Origin: Deltaproteobacteria bacterium
GTDB taxonomy: Bacteria > Desulfobacterota > Desulfobacteria > Desulfobacterales > JAABPS01
Assembly (NCBI GenBank): GCA_019309685.1
Contig: JAFDFT010000027.1
Location: 1-12,911 of the forward strand
DNA length: 12,911 bases
Direction of reading: 5' to 3'
The notes beneath the pieces were generated by a model. The model had not been told where the DNA came from and ran no database searches. It saw only the letters and a program-made list of their open reading frames with translations. This document shows positions 7,472 through 12,911 of the stretch, piece after piece; position 1 is the stretch's first letter, and every line of letters begins with the position of its first letter. The translations under genes and the position numbers were made by a program.

Positions 7472-7542
7472 GTGTTTTCTACCCGGCATCAAATAATTAT
7501 AAATTAAATCTAAATATAAGTAACTGTTAATGAGGCAATTAA

Positions 7543-8292
7543 TTGATTAAGGCAATTACATTTGATCTTTGGGATACAGTCATTATTGATGATTCCGATG
7601 AGCCCAAACGAAAAACTATGGGGATTCCGTCAAAACCTGTTGAAAGAAGGGATCATGTTTACAACGCTCTGAAAAAGAAAAAGCCTATTCCACGAATGAA
7701 GGTGGATACTGCTTATAACGCAGTGGATACTGCTTTTAGGCACGTCTGGTATAATAACCATGTGACCTGGTCCGTAAAAGAACGCCTCCAAATATTATTG
7801 GATGGCCTAGATAGAAAACTGTCTTCAAAAGATTTGCTGAAGCTGGTTCACCATCATGAAGAAATGGAGTTGGAGATTAAACCTGATCTTGCGCCTGGGA
7901 TATCGGATGTTTTAGGACTTCTTCATCGCAAATACCGACTGGGTGTGATCTCAGATACGATCTTTTCACCGGGTCATACATTACGCAGTCTTCTGGAGCA
8001 TTATAAGATAAAAAAGTATTTTGACACTTTTACTTTCTCTGATGAGATTGGCCGTGCCAAACCTGATCCTGCTGTATTTAAAGCCGCTGCAAATTCTCTC
8101 TCCGTTAAGATTCACGAAATTGTTCATATCGGTGATCGTGAGGAAAAAGATATTGACGGCCCCCACGCAGTTGGGGCAAAAGCGATATTAACAACTGTTG
8201 TTAAAGACAGGGGAAGCAGCAACACAAAAGCAGATGCTGTTTGTACGGATTACACTGATCTTCCGAATATTATTGATCAACTGAATAAATAA
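7543..8292 (+). CDS. HAD-superfamily hydrolase
   Basis: A 249-residue HAD-fold protein, probably a phosphatase or dehalogenase-like hydrolase of unknown substrate. Motif I is FDLWDT with nucleophile Asp8. The +2 position is Trp, not the Asp used as general acid by most phosphatases. Motif II is SDT at 137-139, motif III is Lys173 in GRAKPDPAVF, and motif IV is GDREEKDIDG from 197. An alpha-helical cap fits between motifs I and II (about 35-115). The start is TTG 7543, supported by TGAGG (7531-7535) with a 7-nt gap; the ATG at 7530 is in another frame and stops at once. The amidotransferase gene begins 12 nt after the stop, so the two are surely co-transcribed. Confidence 0.85.
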   Translation: MIKAITFDLWDTVIIDDSDEPKRKTMGIPSKPVERRDHVYNALKKKKPIPRMKVDTAYNAVDTAFRHVWYNNHVTWSVKERLQILLDGLDRKLSSKDLLKLVHHHEEMELEIKPDLAPGISDVLGLLHRKYRLGVISDTIFSPGHTLRSLLEHYKIKKYFDTFTFSDEIGRAKPDPAVFKAAANSLSVKIHEIVHIGDREEKDIDGPHAVGAKAILTTVVKDRGSSNTKADAVCTDYTDLPNIIDQLNK

Positions 8293-8304
8293 AAACATTT
8301 CACT

Positions 8305-9165
8305 ATGCCAACTAAAAATCTAAATCTCTTAATTATCGATGGGTATTCAAAAAAAAGCAGAGATCACCTTAAACTAAGCGGGATGACACTCGCATGGGAG
8401 CTTTACGCGAATATGCTTATTCAGCATCTTCCCTCTGCTAAGTACGACGTTCTTTTACCCAGTGATAAAGAAACAATAATGCCATCTGCAAAAGACCTGG
8501 AAAATTATGCGGGTATCATCTGGACAGGCTGTGACCTTTCCATTAATGATTTAAACAATCCAAGTGTTGTGAATCAGATCGCACTTGCTAAAGACGCTTA
8601 TGAGACAGGAATTAACAGCTTTGGAAGCTGTTGGGCAATACAGATTGCTGTTGTAGCGGCAGGTGGAGAAGTAAAACCAAATCCCAAAGGACGTGAAATG
8701 GGTCTGGCACGCAAAATCCATTTAACTGATGCCGCTCTTTCACATCCAATGTTTGAGGGAAAACCTCCCGTATTCGACGCGTTTATCAGCCATGATGATA
8801 TGGTAACAGTCCTGCCGCCTGGATCTGTTCTTCTTGCAGGAAACGATTATACTCACGTTCAAGCCATGGTTATTACGCATAAAAAAGGAACTTTTTGGGC
8901 AACTCAATATCATCCTGAATATAATCTTCATGAAATGGCCATGCTAATTGTGGCCAGAGAAGAAAAGCTTATCAACCTTGGTTTTTTTGAGAAACACGAG
9001 GATCTGGCTGAACATGTTAGTAAAATGGAGACCATCTTTAAAGATCAAACAAGAAAGGACCTTCGCTGGCAGCTTGTCATTGAAGACGATGTTTTAGATG
9101 ATGATATTAGACAACGCGAATTTATCAATTGGTTAAACAACCTAGTATTACCTAATCTAAAGTGA
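8305..9165 (+). CDS. Class I glutamine amidotransferase-like protein
   Basis: A 286-residue protein with a class I glutamine amidotransferase domain in its first 215 residues. The nucleophile elbow is FGSCWAIQ with Cys109. The catalytic His203 and Glu205 lie in TQYHPEYN. The usual reaction releases ammonia from glutamine for a synthase partner, as in GMP synthase. Here the domain stands alone with a helical, charged C-terminal extension (about 216-286), and no synthase partner is adjacent. Stand-alone members of this type include gamma-glutamyl hydrolases and uncharacterised proteins, so the substrate is unknown. ATG 8305 keeps the conserved first strand (LNLLIIDGY), although no clear ribosome binding site precedes it. 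Translational coupling to the HAD gene is possible. Confidence 0.82.
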   Translation: MPTKNLNLLIIDGYSKKSRDHLKLSGMTLAWELYANMLIQHLPSAKYDVLLPSDKETIMPSAKDLENYAGIIWTGCDLSINDLNNPSVVNQIALAKDAYETGINSFGSCWAIQIAVVAAGGEVKPNPKGREMGLARKIHLTDAALSHPMFEGKPPVFDAFISHDDMVTVLPPGSVLLAGNDYTHVQAMVITHKKGTFWATQYHPEYNLHEMAMLIVAREEKLINLGFFEKHEDLAEHVSKMETIFKDQTRKDLRWQLVIEDDVLDDDIRQREFINWLNNLVLPNLK

Positions 9166-9280
9166 TTTTTTGTTTTTGAGCATAATTTATTTTTTTTATT
9201 ACGAGCATTGGTTATAAATAATACTTCCCCTTAACCAAATAATACTGAAATTGATTATAGGATTAATGTTCGACAATCAC

Positions 9281-9312
9281 TTGAACCCTCGACCCCTCGA
9301 ATCCTTGAATCC
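9281..9312 (+). repeat. Four tandem 8-nt units between the amidotransferase and PHP genes
   Basis: TTGAACCC, TCGACCCC, TCGAATCC and TTGAATCC follow one another without spacing (consensus T-Y-G-A-M-Y-C-C). The block is much richer in C than its surroundings. It occupies the 222-nt spacer before the phosphatase gene. I cannot tell if it is a dispersed genomic repeat, a regulator site array or a slippage product. Confidence 0.65.
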
Positions 9313-9387
9313 TTTACGGCAAGGTCTTTTTATCAATGGACTCTCAAAGTTATTATTACTTTCTATTATACAACACAAATATTTAAT

Positions 9388-10200
9388 ATGACAAAGTGGG
9401 ATTCCCATACGCACTCACAGTTCTGCAAGCACGGTACAGGAGAAAAAACAGCCCTTCTGGTTGAAAAGGCCATAGAACTTGGCTTCACCAAATATTCAAT
9501 ATCAGAACACGCTCCTTTACCTGAAGAACTCATGCCTGATCCAGTTCAGCGATCAGAGTTTACTCTTTTAGAAAGTGAAGTGGGTGACTATTTTTCACTT
9601 ATCAACGAACTAAAAAGGCAATATGGAGATCGGATTGAAATCCTTTCCGGCATGGAGATTGATTATCTTTCCGGCTTTGAACAATATACCATTGACTTAA
9701 TCAAGACTTATCAAAATGAGCTTGATGATCTTATCATTTCTCTTCACTGTATTGAGGGTAAAGGTGGTTTGAGAAGCATTGACTACACGCCCGACGATTT
9801 CAAAGACGGCCTGCTGGATTATTATGGATCGATTAATAAAGTTTACAACTTCTACTGGGAAACAATGGGAAAAATGCTCCAAACTGATTTGGGCTATTTT
9901 AAAACCAGGCGAATAGGCCATATCGGCTTGATTAATAAATTTTCAAGAAATTTTCCGTGGGTATCTGATGATATGACAACACCAGCATTTTTTGAAAATA
10001 TCTTTACTCTTGTCAAATCCAATGGTTGGACGCTTGAATTCAATGCTGCAGGATTAAACAAAAGTTACAGCGGAAATATGTATTTGACAGAACCTATGCT
10101 CTATTGGTGTAATAAATTGAACATTGATATTTTTTACGGTTCAGATGCCCATGGGGTAGACATGGTGGGTAGGCATTATGATACTTATCTGGATATTTAA
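9388..10200 (+). CDS. PHP-family histidinol-phosphatase (HisJ/HisK type)
   Basis: A 270-residue PHP-domain metal-dependent phosphoesterase. Length and motifs fit the histidinol-phosphate phosphatase of histidine biosynthesis (HisJ/HisK type), which gives histidinol and phosphate. Metal ligands expected of the family are visible: HTH (His7, His9), His15 in CKHG, SEHAP (His41), GMEIDY (Glu90), ISLH (His120), RIGHIGL (His178) and SDAH (Asp253, His255). ATG 9388 is chosen because DSHTHSQ must be at the very N-terminus; no Shine-Dalgarno is seen. It stands 222 nt downstream of the amidotransferase gene, so operon membership is uncertain. No other his genes are in the window. Other PHP phosphatases share these motifs, so the substrate is a family-based prediction. 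Confidence 0.85.
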   Translation: MTKWDSHTHSQFCKHGTGEKTALLVEKAIELGFTKYSISEHAPLPEELMPDPVQRSEFTLLESEVGDYFSLINELKRQYGDRIEILSGMEIDYLSGFEQYTIDLIKTYQNELDDLIISLHCIEGKGGLRSIDYTPDDFKDGLLDYYGSINKVYNFYWETMGKMLQTDLGYFKTRRIGHIGLINKFSRNFPWVSDDMTTPAFFENIFTLVKSNGWTLEFNAAGLNKSYSGNMYLTEPMLYWCNKLNIDIFYGSDAHGVDMVGRHYDTYLDI

Positions 10201-10218
10201 GGAAAACGATAATCTTAA

Positions 10219-10395
10219 TCATCCACCGCACCTTGACGGTTTAACAACTTGAACACATTGTACTTTTTGATGTTTTAATTTTTTAGCCTGTAGAAGATCC
10301 CGCCATCGGGAACACAGAAATTGGACCCCAGTTAAATATAAAAACAAATTTAACAGGGCAGGCAAAAAGCGGATTTTCTCAACGGCCTCTTTCAT
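10219..10395 (-). CDS. Short trailing ORF (58 aa), perhaps decayed insertion-sequence coding
   Basis: A minus-strand ORF begins at ATG 10395 and overlaps the stop of the HTH gene by 4 nt (ATGA). It translates to a Lys/Arg-rich, Leu-rich peptide starting MKEAVEKIRFLPALLNLFLY, with no family I recognise. In a second frame at 10331-10275 the same DNA reads LGSNFCVPDGGIFYRLKN before a stop, which looks like a transposase C-terminal tail, so this may be old mobile-element coding. The base composition is higher in GC than the HTH gene beside it. Low confidence that it makes a protein. Confidence 0.25.
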   Translation of the reverse strand: MKEAVEKIRFLPALLNLFLYLTGVQFLCSRWRDLLQAKKLKHQKVQCVQVVKPSRCGG

Positions 10396-10697
10396 ACTAC
10401 AACATACCCATTCTTATACAACACCGCCCTGGCAACATCTTTAACGCTTTTTGGGAATAGGTCATTTTCTATAGAGTCGTCGTCCTTAGCTTTCTTCTTT
10501 TTTTTATTTAATTCTCTTAAAAATTTCTCAGCCGATCCCTTTGAAACCTTATAGTCAGTGATAATTTGTGGGATCGTTATTCTCTTTTTCCCTTCAACAA
10601 GTTTCCCATAAATCTCAAGCCCTTCTTGAAGAGATAATTGATGGTATTTTTTTCTTATTCTTTTTTTATCTTTTTTTTCGATATCTTTTTCAACCAT
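10392..10697 (-). CDS. Small lysine-rich HTH protein
   Basis: A 101-residue, strongly basic protein (many Lys, including KKKKK near 65-69). Residues about 39-64 read RITIPQIITDYKVSKGSAEK, the shape of a helix-turn-helix, so DNA binding is likely; I cannot name the family. The N-terminal 20 residues are mostly charged and the C-terminal 15 (DVARAVLYKNGYVVV) hydrophobic. The start has AGAGGA about 7 nt upstream, a good site. It is the third or fourth gene of an AT-rich minus-strand block behind the zinc-ribbon gene. A small transcriptional or plasmid/phage-type regulator is a reasonable guess. Confidence 0.6.
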   Translation of the reverse strand: MVEKDIEKKDKKRIRKKYHQLSLQEGLEIYGKLVEGKKRITIPQIITDYKVSKGSAEKFLRELNKKKKKAKDDDSIENDLFPKSVKDVARAVLYKNGYVVV

Positions 10698-10725
10698 TAA
10701 TTTTTCCTCTATTTATCTATAGCAA

Positions 10726-10800
10726 CTAGATGCAGCAATAAGAATCAGATCCGCAGCAACAATTACCGGCTTTGATAATAATATTTTTTAAACTTACCAA
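10726..10800 (-). CDS. Possible tiny Cys-rich peptide (CCCGSDSYCC)
   Basis: Directly after, and in frame with, the TAG of the zinc-ribbon gene the minus strand codes for a further stretch ending KAGNCCCGSDSYCCI and then TAG (10728-10726). From TTG 10800 this is 24 residues with five cysteines. No ATG or clear ribosome binding site precedes it. It could be a real metal-binding or modified peptide, a read-through extension of the zinc-ribbon protein, or chance. Confidence 0.25.
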   Translation of the reverse strand: MVSLKNIIIKAGNCCCGSDSYCCI

Positions 10801-10821
10801 TACTTTCGTTTTCAATACAGG

Positions 10822-11181
10822 CTACTGACCTACATTTTCAACAAGTCCTTCTGATTGACCGCATTCCATACACGCATACCCTTTTTCGATAATATCTGCA
10901 TGCTCGGTATCAATCGGTAATCCAAACTTATCCACTACAACTTCTTCATAAAACTGTTGAACAAAAAGCCCTTTATTAGCGCTGCCACAGTTTTTACACC
11001 TATACTTTTTATTTCTTTTTAGCTTTTTCCCATTATAGTGGTTATGTATGCAGTCACTTTTGTCGAGTTTTCGTTTCAACTCTAACATCTTATTACCTTT
11101 ATTGTCAATAATTTGTTCAACATTATACAATTCTACAAATTCATCACTTCCACACTTGCATTTATAAACTTGTTCTTTCAT
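10822..11181 (-). CDS. Zinc-ribbon protein of unknown function
   Basis: A 119-residue basic protein with cysteine knuckles: CKCG (Cys8, Cys10), a central Cys44 with HNH (46-48), CKNCG (Cys62, Cys65) and CMECG (Cys104, Cys107). The pattern suggests two zinc sites or one plus a Cys/His site, typical of small nucleic-acid or protein-binding ribbons. The start is well supported by GGAGGG about 8 nt upstream of ATG 11181. It ends in TAG, after which the frame runs on into the CCC/CC peptide. It lies 110 nt behind the 47-residue four-cysteine gene. I do not recognise the family. Codon use is very AT-rich and Lys-rich compared with the genes on either side of the block. Confidence 0.75.
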   Translation of the reverse strand: MKEQVYKCKCGSDEFVELYNVEQIIDNKGNKMLELKRKLDKSDCIHNHYNGKKLKRNKKYRCKNCGSANKGLFVQQFYEEVVVDKFGLPIDTEHADIIEKGYACMECGQSEGLVENVGQ

Positions 11182-11290
11182 TGTTTTACCCTCCGTTCAT
11201 AATTATAGTGAAAATATTATTAAAACTATGATGAATTAAACTAATTAATATAATATTAGTACTTAAACAAACCAATATCCATATATTAAC

Positions 11291-11434
11291 TTAATTATAT
11301 ACTTCTTTCCATAAACAATCTTTTTCAGGCTCACTAAAAGATAATATTAATTTTGATATATCATAAGTATAACCACAAATTCCTTTAAACTTATTTTCTT
11401 TTATATGATATCTACAATTTTTACACTTTTTCAT
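11291..11434 (-). CDS. 47-residue four-cysteine protein (possible metal-binding ribbon)
   Basis: An ORF of 48 codons including the TAA: it begins MKKCKNCRYHIKENKFKG and later has CGYTYD, then Cys40 in EKDCLWKEV. The cysteines sit at 4, 7, 20 and 40, a CxxC plus two singles, as in small zinc or iron-sulfur domains such as the tiny partner subunits of some glycyl-radical enzymes; that similarity is only in pattern. The start is strongly supported by AAAAGGAGGG (11443-11452) with a proper gap and by the promoter upstream. It is the first gene of the AT-rich minus-strand block. Because it is so short it would easily be missed. Confidence 0.6.
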   Translation of the reverse strand: MKKCKNCRYHIKENKFKGICGYTYDISKLILSFSEPEKDCLWKEVYN

Positions 11435-11463
11435 AACATTTGCCCTCCTTTTAGTTTGTCCTC

Positions 11464-11492
11464 TTTATATTTTATTATTAATCATATTTCAA
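11464..11492 (-). promoter_or_regulatory. Promoter of the small Cys-rich gene block
   Basis: On the minus strand TTGAAA (11492-11487) and TATAAA (11469-11464) are separated by exactly 17 nt. The predicted transcript would start about 10 nt before the GGAGG ribosome binding site of the 47-residue gene. Good match and position, though the AT-rich setting lowers confidence. Confidence 0.55.
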
Positions 11493-11615
11493 GCTTTTTT
11501 TTACGTAATTTTTATTTTATATTAATTTAATTTAATTATATATTCTATTTTATTTATTATTTTTAATTATATTATTTTTTATTTTATATTTATGTTTTTA
11601 TCTTTAATATGCATT

Positions 11616-11636
11616 ATTATTTATTATTTATTATTT
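11616..11636 (+). repeat. Three exact tandem ATTATTT units
   Basis: Three perfect 7-nt copies, preceded by a partial ATT, inside the AT-rich spacer. A simple-sequence repeat of the kind expected from slippage; no function is implied. Confidence 0.6.
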
Positions 11637-11900
11637 CTTTTTACTCTATTTTACTTGTTTTGCTTTAAAATTACTAATAATTAACTTATTTTTATACTAC
11701 ATAAAGTGGTCTGATTTTTAATTCAATTTTCAAAACCGTTTCTTTTCTCAACTTTCTATGTTATTTCCCCAAATGATTTTTACCCTATGTGTGTACTTTT
11801 AACTTTAATTTATGTATTCGGCTTGTTAGCCGGCATCCAGCTTTACCTGATTCATTAGTGTGAAAAGAAGAAAATGTGGATGGAAACCAGCTATTTTTGA

Positions 11901-11905
11901 GAGGA
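11901..11905 (+). promoter_or_regulatory. Ribosome binding site choosing TTG 11914 as MBL start
   Basis: GAGGA lies 8 nt before TTG 11914. The alternative GTG at 11860 has no comparable site and would add 18 basic residues unlike the start of this fold. Confidence 0.55.
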
Positions 11906-11913
11906 AAGAGATC

Positions 11914-12911
11914 TTGATTCAAAGTATTGCAGAAATAATTCAGCATGGAGATGAAAATGGTAATTATATGCAGGTCCGTTTCCGGCTTCCCTCCGGTCTC
12001 GAAGTTATTGGACTCCCAACAAAAAACTTTTATGGCGGTTATTGGGACCTTGGTCCTACCTGGAATTACGCTGTACTTACTGACGCACCGTTTTTGATGG
12101 ATACAGGCCGTTATGGACAGGGGAATAAACTAGTCGAAATGCTCGAATTTTCAGGAGTATCGGTAACTGATCTCGAATTTATTCTTATCAGTCACGGACA
12201 TGAAGATCACGATGGCGGCCTTTCGGATATTCTTAAACTGTGCAGCGCAAAAGTTAGTGCCCATTAGGTTTATGGGCAGCTTGTTAAAAAATATCCTGAA
12301 AAAGCACCGCAAGAATACAAGGAAAACTTTCCTGCAAAATGCTGGCAATGCAGTATGCCGGAGGCTTTTTATAAGGAGCATTGCCTGGATTATCATCAGG
12401 CCCTTCAGCAATTGGAAATAGACAGCATTGATGATGGTGAAAATGAAATTATGCCTGGGGTGACAACCTATCATATGCCGGGCCATACACCTGATTCCCT
12501 GGCGGTTATGATCAATCATGAGGTTATTATTGTGGGCGATATTTTACTGCCTGAGATCTCCCCTATTCCGACCTGCGTTGCTCAATTTAATGATGTTTCA
12601 AATATCCTCGGCCCTAAATATAGTTCCCCTGAAGCTATTTTCGGTCTTTGCCGTTATATCAGTTCATTGAAAAAGCTCAAAGAACTCTCGGGACAATATC
12701 CCGATCTTATTGTTCTTCCTGGCCATCGGCTCTATTATAAAGAGCATTGGAATCACATTGATCTATCAAACCGTGTAAATGAATTGATTGAACACCATGT
12801 GCAGAGATGCGGATCTATCATAGACATACTAAAAGAATGCCCCATGACGGCTTCTCAAATAGCGGGTAAGCATTTTGCACAAAAACTTTTAAAAGGTGTA
12901 GGCAGGCACAT
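11914..12911 (+). CDS. MBL-fold metallo-hydrolase with an in-frame amber codon (3' end beyond window)
   Basis: A metallo-beta-lactamase-fold hydrolase of unknown substrate, 332 codons in the window. The metal motif is SHGHEDHDGG (His94, His96, Asp98, His99 counted from TTG 11914). The frame meets TAG at codon 118 (AKVSAH-stop-VYGQLVKKYP) and then stays open to the end of the window. The rest contains all expected pieces: a CWQCSMPEAFYKEHC segment, the third ligand in MPGHTPDS, the Asp in VGDILL, the last His in LPGHR, and a winged-helix-like C-terminal region (IIDILKECPMTASQIAG). This position is a tolerant surface residue, Glu or similar, in the family as I remember it. Either a fresh nonsense mutation, a sequence error, or amber decoding (for example pyrrolysine) explains this. 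Confidence 0.75.
12265..12267 (+). other. In-frame TAG inside the MBL gene
   Basis: The triplet is the only stop in 332 codons. A single base change from GAG would give it. TAG also ends the CoA ligase, the decarboxylase and the zinc-ribbon genes here, which argues that TAG is an ordinary stop in this genome. Confidence 0.8.

Larger units (their letters stand above)
11435..11859. other. Extremely AT-rich intergenic region
   Basis: About 425 nt with very few G or C between 11460 and 11700. It carries the divergent promoter of the small-gene block at its left end and no open reading frame or RNA gene that I can support. At 11616-11636 ATTATTT is repeated three times in tandem. This looks like a boundary of acquired DNA or an H-NS-like silencer target, but nothing definite. 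Confidence 0.55.

Noticed and set aside
11460..11700. AT-rich spacer as a replication origin
   Set aside because: No DnaA boxes, iterons or replication gene are visible nearby; AT-richness alone is not enough.
12151..12519. Minus-strand ORF of 122 aa over the MBL gene
   Set aside because: It is the shadow of the plus-strand frame, which carries intact MBL motifs across the same bases.

Overview
The window looks like a piece of an AT-rich anaerobic bacterial genome that decodes selenocysteine, most likely a sulfate-reducing desulfobacterium (Desulfobacterota). This is an inference from three things: a selD gene with its own in-frame UGA codon, a PaaK-type aryl-CoA ligase typical of anaerobic aromatic degraders, and the general composition. 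No rRNA, tRNA, CRISPR array or intact transposon was seen.

Layout. (1) 1-1470, minus strand: the first codons of an unidentified gene, preceded by a phenylacetate-CoA-ligase-like gene of clearly higher GC than the rest. A candidate promoter and a palindromic operator-like site lie upstream of it. (2) 1471-2068: divergent AT-rich spacer. (3) 2069-3472, plus: membrane-anchored serine beta-lactamase-family hydrolase, closed by a good intrinsic terminator at about 3543-3580. (4) 3723-5967, plus: a DoxX/MauE-type membrane protein and an exported rhodanese, overlapping by 4 nt, then selD. SelD is a selenoprotein: its true start is ATG 4906, UGA 4966-4968 encodes the catalytic Sec, and a SECIS-like hairpin follows directly. 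Reading UGA only as a stop loses the catalytic N-terminus.

(5) 6206-10200, plus: a diaminopimelate-decarboxylase-family PLP enzyme, a HAD hydrolase, a class I glutamine amidotransferase and a HisJ/HisK-type PHP histidinol phosphatase. The first three look like one transcription unit. A tandem repeat of four 8-nt units lies in front of the phosphatase gene.

(6) 10219-11434, minus: a low-GC, Lys-rich block of small genes: a 47-aa four-cysteine protein, a zinc-ribbon protein, a possible tiny peptide with a CCC/CC motif, a small HTH protein and a short trailing ORF that may be decayed insertion-sequence coding. A promoter with 17-nt spacing drives it. (7) 11435-11859: extremely AT-rich spacer with short repeats. 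(8) 11914-12911, plus: an MBL-fold metallo-hydrolase that runs off the window. An in-frame amber codon at 12265-12267 interrupts it, yet all of the downstream metal-binding motifs are intact.

The most notable points are the Sec-encoding selD next to a DoxX/rhodanese pair, the amber codon inside an otherwise intact MBL gene, the horizontally acquired-looking block of small Cys-rich genes, and a recurring ACGATTTTA motif in three upstream regions.
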